From Cupriavidus oxalaticus (GTDB lineage: Bacteria > Pseudomonadota > Gammaproteobacteria > Burkholderiales > Burkholderiaceae), in contig NZ_CP069812.1 of the NCBI RefSeq assembly GCF_016894385.1, forward strand, positions 2,108,001 through 2,172,000: DNA of 64,000 nucleotides, in the 5' to 3' direction. Positions 1 through 8,039 of the stretch are shown in pieces. The number at the start of each line of letters is the position of its first letter. Positions within the stretch are counted from its first letter, which is position 1. Both the position numbers and the translations under genes were made by a program. The notes under the pieces were generated by a model, which made no database searches, had not been told where the DNA came from, and saw only the letters and a list, made by a program, of their open reading frames with translations.

Positions 1-948
1 TCGATCCTGTTCGTGCTGGCGCCCAACGGCACCGCGGCCACGCTGGCGCAGGTGGGACTGGGGCTGGCCTGCGCTCCGGTATTCATGGGGCTGCTGCATT
101 TCGCCTCGGAACAACTGTCCGAACGCGACTATACGCGCGTGGTCAGCCGCTCCAACGCCACCGGCATGATCGGCTCGCTGTGCGCCACCGCGCCGCTGGG
201 CTGGGCCATCTCGCTGGTCGGCTGGCGGCCGTCGATGGCGGTATCGGCGCTGGGCATGGTGGCGGCCTGCTATGGCGTGTGGCGCTTCGTGCGCGACCAT
301 GGCCATGCCGAGGCACGCAGCGCCTCGTGGCCGGCGATGCTGTCGGAAAGCGCGCAGCTGCTGAAGCTGGCGCCGCTGTGGACGCTGATCCCCCTGTGCG
401 TGGCCATGGCCGCCGGCACTGCCTTTCGCAATGCCTGGAGCGGCCCCTACCTGGCTGAGGTATTCGGCCTGGGTTCGGCACCGCGCGGCGTGGCCCTGAC
501 GCTGCTCAGCCTGGCCGGCTTCCTGACGGCCTTCCTGCTGCCGGTGCTGGTGCGGCGCAGCACGCTCAAGACCGCCATCGCCGGCTGGTCGTGCGTTGCC
601 ATGTCGGGGGCGATCCTGCTGGCGCTGTGGCCGGACACCGGCATCGGCTACGCCGTGGCGATGATGGCGCTGCTGTCGACCATCGGCATGCTGCATCCGC
701 TGGTGATGGCGCAGGGGCGCGGGCTGATCCCGCCGTCGCAGCGCGGCCGGGGGCTGGGACTGCTCAATACCTTCGTGTTTCTCGGCTCGGCGTTGACCTC
801 ATGGGCGTTCGGCCTGATCGCCAATGCGGGGCATGTGCGGCAGTGGCCGGTGGCGTCGACTTACACGGCGATCTTTGTGTCCGCGGCGGTGCTGGTCGCG
901 GTGTCGCTGATCCCGTATTTCTTCAGTCCGCCGCATCCGACCAACTGA
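1..948 (+). CDS. MFS transporter, C-terminal part (runs off left edge)
   Basis: The reading frame is open from the first base, so the gene begins outside the window and about 315 residues remain. The protein is a chain of hydrophobic segments separated by short basic loops, with the inter-helix motif RNAWSGPYLAEVFG and a late GRGLGLLNTFVFLGSALTSW segment, as in the second half of a major facilitator superfamily carrier. It ends with a short polar tail (FFSPPHPTN). It should be an inner-membrane secondary transporter; the substrate cannot be read from the sequence. The next gene lies about 190 bp downstream with its own ribosome binding site. Confidence 0.8.
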   Translation, partial: SILFVLAPNGTAATLAQVGLGLACAPVFMGLLHFASEQLSERDYTRVVSRSNATGMIGSLCATAPLGWAISLVGWRPSMAVSALGMVAACYGVWRFVRDHGHAEARSASWPAMLSESAQLLKLAPLWTLIPLCVAMAAGTAFRNAWSGPYLAEVFGLGSAPRGVALTLLSLAGFLTAFLLPVLVRRSTLKTAIAGWSCVAMSGAILLALWPDTGIGYAVAMMALLSTIGMLHPLVMAQGRGLIPPSQRGRGLGLLNTFVFLGSALTSWAFGLIANAGHVRQWPVASTYTAIFVSAAVLVAVSLIPYFFSPPHPTN

Positions 949-1134
949 GCGCCATTTCGGTCGGAGCCTGCCATGAAAGCGGACCGCCCTGGGCTTCGCC
1001 CCAAAAAAGCCAGACTTATCAATTTAAGAATTCCGCTGCCGCGCATCCCGTTTTACCGTTTGTGACATCCACGTCCCAGCCTGCTGCATGGGACGCCGGC
1101 CGCGCCCGCGGCCGCATAACAAGGAGACACATCG

Positions 1135-2142
1135 ATGGCATCTTCCCTGCACCCCGTCCGGGGCCGCCGCGCATGGCTCGTCCGCGGCCTGGCCGGCATG
1201 CTGGCCGCCGGCTCGCTGGCCGTACCGTTCACTGCCGGCGCCGAAACCTGGCCGGCGCGACCGATCCAGCTGCTGATCCCCTACCCGCCCGGCGGCAGCG
1301 CCGACCTGCTGGCGCGCCCGGTGGCCGCCAGGCTGCAGGAAAAGCTGGGCCAGCCGGTGGTGCTCGACTACCGGCCCGGCGCCGGCGGCACCATCGCCAC
1401 GCAGGCGCTGGCGCGCGCCAAGCCGGACGGCCACACGCTGATCATGGTGCTGGCCGCGCATGCCATCAATGCGAGCCTCTATCCCAAGCTGCCGTACGAC
1501 ACCCGCAAGGACTTCGCACCCGTGTCGCTGGTGGCCAACCTGCCGATGATCCTGGCCGGCAGCTCGTCGCTGCGCGCGAACAACGTGCAGGAGCTGATCG
1601 CGGAAGCCAGGGCCAATCCCGGCAAGCTGACCTTTGCCTCGGCCGGCAACGGCAACACCGGCCACCTGGCGGGCGAACTGTTCGATTCCGTGGCCGGCAT
1701 CAGGATGACCCATGTCCCGTACAAGGGCAGCGCGCAGGTGGTGACGGCGATGCTGTCGGGCGAGGTCCAGCTGACCTTCGACAGCATCTCCACCACGCTG
1801 CCGCACGTGAAGAGCGGCAAGCTGCGCGCGCTGGCGGTGACCGGCAGCCAGCGCGCCGCGGTCGCGCCTGATGTGCCGACGCTGGCCGAAGCGGGCGTGC
1901 CGGGCATCAGCATCACCGGCTGGTACGCCGTGCTGGCGCCGGCCGGCACGCCGCAGCCGGTGGTCGACCGCCTCAGCACCGAGATCTCGACCGTGCTGCG
2001 CCAGCCCGAACTGAAGGCCACGCTGGCGACCAACGGCTACGAGCCGGTCGGCTCCACGCCCGCCGCGCTGCGCACGCATATCGATGCCGAGATCAACCGC
2101 TGGAGCAAGGTGGTGAAGGACTCCGGCGCGCAGATACAGTAA
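1135..2142 (+). CDS. Bug-family (TctC-like) periplasmic solute receptor
   Basis: 335 residues, the usual length for the family. An N-terminal signal peptide (basic RGRRAWLVRGLAG, hydrophobic core, cleavage near TAGAETWP) is followed by the Bug signature WPARPIQLLIPYPPGGSADL and the later block FASAGNGNTGHLAGELF...HVPYKGSAQVV. Bug proteins bind carboxylates or similar small molecules in the periplasm, usually for tripartite tricarboxylate transporters, but no TctA/TctB membrane genes are nearby, so this is one of the many orphan receptors typical of Cupriavidus and Bordetella. The ATG is preceded by an AAGGAG site 8 bases upstream. It lies just upstream of an acyl-CoA ligase and may be co-transcribed with it, which would suggest an organic-acid ligand; that is inference. 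Confidence 0.9.
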   Translation: MASSLHPVRGRRAWLVRGLAGMLAAGSLAVPFTAGAETWPARPIQLLIPYPPGGSADLLARPVAARLQEKLGQPVVLDYRPGAGGTIATQALARAKPDGHTLIMVLAAHAINASLYPKLPYDTRKDFAPVSLVANLPMILAGSSSLRANNVQELIAEARANPGKLTFASAGNGNTGHLAGELFDSVAGIRMTHVPYKGSAQVVTAMLSGEVQLTFDSISTTLPHVKSGKLRALAVTGSQRAAVAPDVPTLAEAGVPGISITGWYAVLAPAGTPQPVVDRLSTEISTVLRQPELKATLATNGYEPVGSTPAALRTHIDAEINRWSKVVKDSGAQIQ

Positions 2143-2206
2143 CCGCTTCCCGGCGGGCGCCGCGATGCCGGCGCCCGCTCCGTTTTTGCGACATGAACTT
2201 GCCGAC

Positions 2207-3769
2207 ATGAACCAGACGCCCACCCAGCCCGCCCCGCTCACCCGCCCCTTCACCACCATGTCCGTGCTCGTGCGCGAACATGCCACCGAACGCCCCACGC
2301 AGCGCGCGCTGATGCATGACGGCCGCGTGCTCGACTACGCCGGGCTGGACGCCGCCATGGACCGCATCGCCGCGGCGCTGGCGCGCGACGACGTGCGCCC
2401 GGGCGAGGCCATCGCGATCTGCGCGAACTCGTCGATCGAATATGCCGCGGTCTATCTCGGCGCCGTGCGCGCGGGCGTGGTGGTAGCACCGCTGGCGCCT
2501 TCATCCACGGCGGAGAGCCTGGCCGGCATGGTCGCCGACTCCGGCGCGCGCATCCTCTTCACCGACGCCGCGGTCGCCGCGGCATTGCAGCCGGTACGCG
2601 CGCAACTGGTGGACACGCCCCTCGTCACGCTCGACGGCAGCGATGGCGGCCAGCCCTATGCGGACTGGCTCGCCCCCGCCGGCACGCCGGTGCAGGAGCC
2701 CGGTATCCGCCCGGAAATGCCGCTGAACATCATCTATTCGTCCGGCACCACCGGCAAACCCAAGGGCATCGTGCAGTCGCACGGCATGCGCTGGGCGCAC
2801 GTGTCGCGCGGCGCGGCCACGGGCTATGGCACCGACGCGGTCACGCTGCTGTCCACGCCGCTGTACTCCAACACCACGCTGGCCAGCTTCTTCCCGACCA
2901 TCGGCCTGGGCGGCACGGCGATCCTGATGGCCAGGTTCGATGCGGGCAAGTACCTGGCGCTGGCGCAGCAGCACCGCGTCACGCACACCATGCTGGTGCC
3001 GGTGCAATACCAGCGCCTGCTGGCGCATCCGGACTTCGACCGCCACGACCTGTCGTCCTTCCGGCAGAAGTTCTGCACCAGCGCGCCGTTCAGCCCGGCG
3101 CTGAAGGCCGAGGTGCTGCGCCGCTGGCCGGGCGGCCTCACCGAGCTGTACGGCATGACCGAAGGCGGCGGCAGCTGCCTGCTGCACGCGCACCAGTTCC
3201 CCGACAAGCTGCACACGGTGGGCCGCCCCGCGCCGAACGCCGACATCCGCATCATCGACGACGAAGGCCGCGAGCTGCCGCCGGGCAGCATCGGCGAAGT
3301 GGTCGGCCGTTCGCCGGCGATGATGAACGGCTACCACAACCAGCCGGAAAAGACCGCCGAGACCGAATGGCACGATGCGCAGGGCAATCGCTTCATCCGC
3401 ACCGGCGATATCGGCCGCTTCGATGAAGACGGCTTCCTGGTGCTGCTCGACCGCAAGAAGGACATGATCATCTCGGGCGGCTTCAATATCTATCCGAGCG
3501 ATATCGAGGCCGTGGTGCGCGAGCATCCGGCGGTCGCCGAGGTGGCGGTGGTCGGCGTGCCGTCGGAGCGCTGGGGCGAGACGCCGGTGGGCTTCGTCGC
3601 ATTGCGCGCCGGCAGCGGCGCGACGGCGCAGGACGTGCTGGCCTGGGCCAACGAGCGCCTGGGCAAGACCCAGCGGCTGGCGGAACTGCACGTGGTCGAC
3701 AGCCTGCCGCGCAGCGCCATCGGCAAGGTGCTCAAGCGCGAATTGCGCGACCGGCTGACGCAGGCCTGA
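2207..3769 (+). CDS. AMP-forming acyl-CoA synthetase/ligase
   Basis: Class I adenylate-forming enzyme of about 520 residues that activates a carboxylic acid to its CoA thioester via an acyl-AMP. The phosphate-binding loop IIYSSGTTGKPKG is near residue 175-187, the A5 motif LTELYGMTEGGG follows, then the hinge and A8 region RTGDIGRFDEDGFLVLLDRKKDMIISGGFNIYP split over two blocks, and the C-terminal catalytic lysine lies in SAIGKVLKREL. The chosen ATG (MNQTPTQ) is the internal methionine; an upstream in-frame ATG at 2165 would add 14 residues that look untranslated. The substrate is not evident; long-chain, aromatic or short-chain acids are all possible. The position after a Bug receptor fits uptake and activation of an exogenous acid. 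Confidence 0.88.
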   Translation: MNQTPTQPAPLTRPFTTMSVLVREHATERPTQRALMHDGRVLDYAGLDAAMDRIAAALARDDVRPGEAIAICANSSIEYAAVYLGAVRAGVVVAPLAPSSTAESLAGMVADSGARILFTDAAVAAALQPVRAQLVDTPLVTLDGSDGGQPYADWLAPAGTPVQEPGIRPEMPLNIIYSSGTTGKPKGIVQSHGMRWAHVSRGAATGYGTDAVTLLSTPLYSNTTLASFFPTIGLGGTAILMARFDAGKYLALAQQHRVTHTMLVPVQYQRLLAHPDFDRHDLSSFRQKFCTSAPFSPALKAEVLRRWPGGLTELYGMTEGGGSCLLHAHQFPDKLHTVGRPAPNADIRIIDDEGRELPPGSIGEVVGRSPAMMNGYHNQPEKTAETEWHDAQGNRFIRTGDIGRFDEDGFLVLLDRKKDMIISGGFNIYPSDIEAVVREHPAVAEVAVVGVPSERWGETPVGFVALRAGSGATAQDVLAWANERLGKTQRLAELHVVDSLPRSAIGKVLKRELRDRLTQA

Positions 3770-3834
3770 GGCCTCGATGCAAAGCATGCCGACGCGGTGC
3801 GCGCAGCACAATCGCGGAAAGTTTGCCAAGGTGC

Positions 3835-3863
3835 TTGCGCAATCGCGAGGGCATCCCTATAAT
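3835..3863 (+). promoter_or_regulatory. sigma-70-type promoter of tRNA-Val
   Basis: TTGCGC (-35) and a perfect TATAAT (-10) are separated by 17 bases, and the -10 ends 13 bases before the mature tRNA. It is one of the few consensus-like promoters visible in this GC-rich window. Confidence 0.8.
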
Positions 3864-3876
3864 TCGCGGCTTCGCT

Positions 3877-3953
3877 AGGCTCGTAGCTCAGCTGGTTAGA
3901 GCACCACCTTGACATGGTGGGGGTCGTTGGTTCGAGTCCAATCGAGCCTACCA
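3877..3953 (+). tRNA. tRNA-Val (anticodon GAC)
   Basis: A 77-nt cloverleaf. The acceptor arms AGGCTCG and CGAGCCT pair, the D-arm is GCTCAGCTGGTTAGAGC, the anticodon stem CCACC/GGTGG encloses loop TTGACAT giving anticodon GAC, and the T-arm carries GGTTCGAGTCC. The CCA end is encoded. It is followed by an intrinsic terminator and preceded by a strong promoter, so it is a single-gene unit. Confidence 0.97.
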
Positions 3954-3964
3954 ACGCACAAAGG

Positions 3965-4001
3965 AAACGGACGGTACGCAATCGCGCACCGTCCGTTTTT
4001 C
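3965..4001 (+). terminator. intrinsic terminator after tRNA-Val
   Basis: A perfect 11-bp stem (AAACGGACGGT and ACCGTCCGTTT) with a 12-base loop runs into a T-rich tract immediately downstream of the tRNA. Confidence 0.85.
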
Positions 4002-4033
4002 TTTTGCCGCGCGGCAATGCCAGTCGCTGATGG

Positions 4034-5173
4034 TCAGGCGCCGATGCCGAACTCCGCCAGCACCGCCTCGGTGTGCTGCCCCAGCGTGGGCGCATCGCCC
4101 GCGGGCCGCACCATGCCTGCCATCCCTGGCAGGTTGGCCCAGGGCACGTCACCGATCCCCTCCAGCGCCAGGCGGCCGAAAACCCCCGCCTGCCGGCATT
4201 GCGCACTCTGCAGGAAATCGCTGGCGTGGCTGACACGCCCGAACAGCACGTCATGCTCGGTCAGCAGCGCTTCCCAATGCGCGAGCGGCTGCGCGGCCAC
4301 CGCCTGCGCCACGCGCCGGTTCAGTTCCGCCGCGCGCGGCAGCCGGCCGGCGCTGGTGCGCAGCGCGGCATCGTCGAGCCAGTCGTCAAAGCGCAGCACG
4401 CGCGCCAGCCGCACGAACATCGCGTCGTTGAGCATGCTGATGTAGAGCATGCCGTCCGCTGCGGCGAACAACCCGGTCGGGGCATTGGCCGCCGCCATTT
4501 CGGCATCGGGGAACATGGCATCGTCCACCAGCAGGTACGACTGCAGCGCTGCACTGGTCTCCAGCAGGGAAAGTTTCACGTGGCGCCCCTTGCCATGGCG
4601 CGCGGCCTTGAACAACGCCGCGCAGACATGCTGGGCGGCATAGAGCCCGGTACTGAGGTCGATCAGGAAGAACGGGATGCGCCGCGGCTGGCCCGCGCCG
4701 TCGCGATTCAGGTGCATCAGCCCGCTGACCGCCTGTACCGTGGTATCGACTGCCGGCAGCGCCGCCATCGGGCCAGCATGGCCGTAGCCGGTGATCGACA
4801 CGTAAACCAGCGCCGGGTTGCGCGCCGCCAGCGCCTCGTAGCCCACGCCCATGCGCTCGGCCACGCCGGGGCGGAAGTTCTGGATCACCACGTCGGCACG
4901 CTCGGCCAGCCGTGCGATGGCGGCGCGGCCGCTGTCGGTGCGCGCATCCAGCAGCACGCTCTCCTTGCCGGCATTGCACGCGACCGCGATCGCGGTCTGG
5001 CCGGCGCGGATGCGGCCCATGTTGCGCGACCAGTCGCCGCCGGGCGGCTCCACCTTGATCACGCGCGCGCCCTGCTGGCGCAGCACCAGCCCGCAGTAGG
5101 GGCCGGCGATGCCCTGGCTCAGGTCGAGCACCGTCAGGCCGTCGAGCAGCGCAGCGTCTTGTTCGGATTGCAT
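4034..5173 (-). CDS. family III CoA transferase (CaiB/BaiF type)
   Basis: 379 residues. The N-terminal block LTVLDLSQGIAGPYCGLVLR and VIKVEPPGGDWSR is the family III signature; NFRPGVAERMGVGYEAL and YVSITGYGHAGP follow. The catalytic aspartate that forms the acyl anhydride is expected in FLIDLSTGLYAA (about Asp172). These enzymes move CoA between carboxylic acids without ATP. It lies 19 bp downstream of a quinone oxidoreductase and forms a minus-strand operon with it and a Bug receptor, suggesting catabolism of a small organic acid; the acid is unknown. Confidence 0.9.
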   Translation of the reverse strand: MQSEQDAALLDGLTVLDLSQGIAGPYCGLVLRQQGARVIKVEPPGGDWSRNMGRIRAGQTAIAVACNAGKESVLLDARTDSGRAAIARLAERADVVIQNFRPGVAERMGVGYEALAARNPALVYVSITGYGHAGPMAALPAVDTTVQAVSGLMHLNRDGAGQPRRIPFFLIDLSTGLYAAQHVCAALFKAARHGKGRHVKLSLLETSAALQSYLLVDDAMFPDAEMAAANAPTGLFAAADGMLYISMLNDAMFVRLARVLRFDDWLDDAALRTSAGRLPRAAELNRRVAQAVAAQPLAHWEALLTEHDVLFGRVSHASDFLQSAQCRQAGVFGRLALEGIGDVPWANLPGMAGMVRPAGDAPTLGQHTEAVLAEFGIGA

Positions 5174-5192
5174 CTGGTCCTTCCTCCGCGTT

Positions 5193-6221
5193 TCAGATAT
5201 CCAGCATGACCTTGCCGATGGCGCGGCGCGACATCGTGGTGTCGACCGCCGCCAGCCAGTCGCGCAGCGGGAAGTGCTGCAGCAATGGCGGCGCCAGCTT
5301 GCCGCTCGCCACTGCCTGCATGATCTGTTCGACCACCTGCTGCACGCGCGGCGCGAAGCGCCGGCGCTCGTCGGTCAGACCCCAGCCGATGTAGTAGCCG
5401 TAGTTGAAGCCGATCATCGACAGGTTCTTGACCAGCAGCAGGTTGGCCGGCACTGCCGGGATACGCCCGCTGGCATAGCCGATCGACAGCAGCCGCGCGC
5501 CCGGCGCCGCGCAGCGCAGCGAGGCGTCGAACAGGTCGCCGCCGACCGGATCGAACACCACGTCGGCCCCGCCCGCCGGGCACAGCGCCTTGACCGAGGC
5601 CGCCAGCGTGGCCGCATCGGCAGGCAGCGCGTGCGCGGCGCCGTTGGCCAGTGCCGCCTCGCGCTTGGCATCGGTGCTGGCGGTCGCGATCACGCGCGCG
5701 CCCATCAGCTTGCCCACCTGCACTGCGGCCGTGCCGAGCGCGCCGCTGGCGCCGTGCACCAGCATGGTCTCGCCGGGTTGCAATGCGGCGCGCCACGCCA
5801 GCGCGGCCCACACCGTGCCGTAGGTGACCGGCAGCGCCGCGGCATGCGCCAGCGCCAGCCCGTCCGGCACCGGATAGACCGTGTCGGCGGTCGTCACCAC
5901 CTCTTCGGCAAAACCGCCCCAGTCCAGCGCCGCCGCCACGCGCTGGCCCACGCGCAGCCGCGTTACGTCCGGCGCGACCTCCAGGATCTCGCCCGCCGCT
6001 TCGGTGCCGGGCGTGAACGGCAGCGGCGGCTTGCGCTGGTACTTGCCCGACACGAACAGGCTCAGCGCAAAGCCGACGCCGGCGTGCCGCACGCGGATGC
6101 GCACCCGCCCCGGCCCGAGCGGCTGGCGCGGAATGCGCTGCAGTGCCAGCTCGCTCCAGTGGCACCAGCGCGAGCAAACGAGTCCAAGGTAATCGTCCTC
6201 TTGCATCGTCAGTCCAGTCAT
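5193..6221 (-). CDS. NADPH:quinone oxidoreductase-like MDR-family dehydrogenase
   Basis: About 342 residues of the zinc-independent medium-chain dehydrogenase/reductase superfamily. The N-terminal GroES-like domain contains FALSLFVSGKYQRKPPLPFTPG split by TEAAGEILEVAPDV; the Rossmann domain has MLVHGASGALGTAAVQVGKLMGA and a later DVVFDPVGGDLFDASLR, as in QOR and acryloyl-CoA reductase relatives. The ATG chosen overlaps the stop of the upstream receptor gene as ATGA, implying translational coupling; a second ATG five codons later (MQEDDYLG) is also possible. The C-terminal RRAIGKVMLDI is complete. It could reduce an enoyl-CoA or a quinone; context with the CoA transferase slightly favours an enoyl-CoA. 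Confidence 0.87.
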   Translation of the reverse strand: MTGLTMQEDDYLGLVCSRWCHWSELALQRIPRQPLGPGRVRIRVRHAGVGFALSLFVSGKYQRKPPLPFTPGTEAAGEILEVAPDVTRLRVGQRVAAALDWGGFAEEVVTTADTVYPVPDGLALAHAAALPVTYGTVWAALAWRAALQPGETMLVHGASGALGTAAVQVGKLMGARVIATASTDAKREAALANGAAHALPADAATLAASVKALCPAGGADVVFDPVGGDLFDASLRCAAPGARLLSIGYASGRIPAVPANLLLVKNLSMIGFNYGYYIGWGLTDERRRFAPRVQQVVEQIMQAVASGKLAPPLLQHFPLRDWLAAVDTTMSRRAIGKVMLDI

Positions 6222-7213
6222 TCCAGCGTGATGCCGACATCGCGGATGATGCGGCTCCATTTGTCGCGGTCGCTCTTCAGCACCGCGGCAAAGGCTTCCG
6301 GCGTGCCGCCGACCGGCACCAGGTTCAGGTCCTGCATCTTCTTCGCGATCTCCGGCATGCGCACAATGCGCGCCACTTCGCGCGACAGCGCCTCGACCCG
6401 TGCCTTCGGCACGCCGGCCGGGAACAGCAGGCCCATCCACGCATCGGGCTCGAAGCCCTTGTAGCCCGCCTCGCGGAAGGTCGGCACCCTGGGCAGCAGC
6501 GCCGAGCGCTCCGCGCCCGCCATCGCCACCGGGATCAGCTTGCCGCCCTGCAGCAGCGCCATCGCCGTGCCCACCGGGACAAAGCCGATCTTCACATGCC
6601 CGGCGGCCAGGTCCGTGACCAGCGGCACCCCGCCCTTGTAGGCCACGTGATCCATCTGCAGCCCGGCCTCGCGCTTGAACAGTTCGCCCAGGATATGCCC
6701 GGTGGTGCCGGCACCGTAGGAGCCGTACGGATACTTGTTGGGATTGGCCTTGACCAGCGCCACCACCTCCGGCAGCGTGCGCGCCGGAAAGTCCGGCGAC
6801 ACGGCCAGGATGGTCGACGAGATCGCGACCTCGCTGACCGGCGCGAAATCGGCGATCGGGTCGTAGCCGATGCGCGGGTACAGCGACGGGTTCTGCACGT
6901 GCGCGGTGAAGGTCAGCAGCGCGGTGTAGCCGTCCTTGGCAGCGCGCGCAACATGCTTGGTGCCGGTGGTGGTGCCGGCGCCCGGCTTGTTGTCGACGAT
7001 GACCGGCTGGCCCCAGGTCCGGGTCAGTTCCTGCCCGATCAGCCGGGCGACCGCGTCATTGACATTGCCCGCCACCGACGGCACCACGATGGTCAGCGGC
7101 CGCGACGGATACGGCTCGGCGGCGGGCGCATCGGCCGCATGCGCAGCGGCCGCGAATGCGGCCAGCATGATGGCGGGCATGGCGGCATGCAGCCGCGAGC
7201 GGAAGGTCGGCAT
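6218..7213 (-). CDS. Bug-family periplasmic solute receptor
   Basis: 331 residues. Signal peptide (RSRLHAAMPAIMLAAFAAAAHA) followed by the family block EPYPSRPLTIVVPSVAGNVND; the usual PGGxxD loop is here SVAGNVND, a variant that may alter ligand contacts. The conserved DNKPGAGTTTGTKHVARA, YGSYGAGTTGHILGELF and DHVAYKGGVPLVTD blocks are all present. It is first in a minus-strand operon with the quinone oxidoreductase and CoA transferase. GGAGAC lies about 8 bases before the ATG. No membrane partner is encoded nearby. Confidence 0.9.
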   Translation of the reverse strand: MPTFRSRLHAAMPAIMLAAFAAAAHAADAPAAEPYPSRPLTIVVPSVAGNVNDAVARLIGQELTRTWGQPVIVDNKPGAGTTTGTKHVARAAKDGYTALLTFTAHVQNPSLYPRIGYDPIADFAPVSEVAISSTILAVSPDFPARTLPEVVALVKANPNKYPYGSYGAGTTGHILGELFKREAGLQMDHVAYKGGVPLVTDLAAGHVKIGFVPVGTAMALLQGGKLIPVAMAGAERSALLPRVPTFREAGYKGFEPDAWMGLLFPAGVPKARVEALSREVARIVRMPEIAKKMQDLNLVPVGGTPEAFAAVLKSDRDKWSRIIRDVGITLE

Positions 7214-7430
7214 GGTTGGTGTCTCCTGTCTTGGCTCCCTTCTCTGATGCCCGCCGGCCGCTGGCGATGCGAGGGATGCCAGCGCAGTCTAGGGCACCCG
7301 CCCGCCGGGGCCGATTCCCGCGCGGGAGTAAGCGAGTCCTGGCAGGCATGGCGCAGCGCTTCATCAATGCCCGTGCATGCGTGCAAGGGTAATTCCCCAT
7401 GTCGGGGTGCGGTCTCGCTGTCTACTATTT

Positions 7431-7445
7431 GTTGAAATTTTCAAC
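7431..7445. promoter_or_regulatory. candidate MarR operator
   Basis: A perfect interrupted palindrome, GTTGAAA-T-TTTCAAC, in an AT-rich patch between the divergent Bug receptor and the marR-type gene, ending 21 bases before the regulator start. Size and placement fit an autoregulatory MarR operator. Binding by this protein is inference. Confidence 0.6.
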
Positions 7446-7466
7446 TATCGAATTTTTCATCGAATT

Positions 7467-7967
7467 ATGCGTAACGCGCTGCGGCTGAAAACCGACTACA
7501 TCAACATCCTGCTCGACCAGGCCGCCGAGCGCACCCGCGAACGCGGCTCACGCGTCTACGAGGCCAAGTTCGGCATCTCGCTGCGCGACATCCGCCTGCT
7601 GCGCATGATCGGCATCGCGCCAGGGATCACCATGGGCCAGCTGGTACAGCAATCGGCCATTGAAAAGACGCTGGCATCCAAGCTGGTCGGCACGCTGGTG
7701 AAGCAGTCGCTGGTGCAGCGCGAGATCTGCGCGGAAGACGCGCGCCAGGTGCGCCTGTCGCTGACCGACGCAGGCGTCGACCTGGTGCGGCGCGCCGAGC
7801 CGCTGGGCGTCGAACTGGAATCGCACTTCCTGTACTGCCTGACGCCCGCAGAGATCGAGGCCCTGCGCGCCACGCTGCTCAAGCTGATCGACGCCGAGGC
7901 CGCCTCGCGCGAGGCCTTCGAAGCGTCGATGGCGAAGCTGCGCAAGCAAGCCGCCAGGCCGGAGTGA
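7467..7967 (+). CDS. MarR-family transcriptional regulator
   Basis: 166 residues from the ATG reading MRNALRLKTDYINILLDQ; an upstream in-frame extension would run through the palindrome and promoter region and was rejected. The winged-helix core is visible: GISLRDIRLLRMIGIAPGITMGQLVQQSAIEKTLASKLVGTLVKQSLVQRE then AEDARQVRLSLTDAGVDLVRRAE, i.e. recognition helix followed by the wing with the DxR motif. C-terminal dimerisation helices follow. It is transcribed away from the Bug-QOR-CoA transferase operon and toward the peptide-type ABC operon 73 bp downstream, so it could control either or both. Confidence 0.88.
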   Translation: MRNALRLKTDYINILLDQAAERTRERGSRVYEAKFGISLRDIRLLRMIGIAPGITMGQLVQQSAIEKTLASKLVGTLVKQSLVQREICAEDARQVRLSLTDAGVDLVRRAEPLGVELESHFLYCLTPAEIEALRATLLKLIDAEAASREAFEASMAKLRKQAARPE

Positions 7968-8039
7968 AGCAGCCGGCCGGTGCCGCCCTCCCGGCCGTCC
8001 TCCATCCGTCTTCCCCTTTCCCCCCAACAGGTGATGATC

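Noticed and set aside
1024..2298. Long minus-strand ORF opposite the first Bug gene
   Set aside because: It is Arg/Gly/His-rich with no domain and lies antisense to a clear gene; this is the usual shadow in GC-rich DNA.
2501..3829. 442-codon minus-strand ORF opposite the acyl-CoA ligase
   Set aside because: Composition (Arg, His, Ala) and lack of any motif show a shadow frame.
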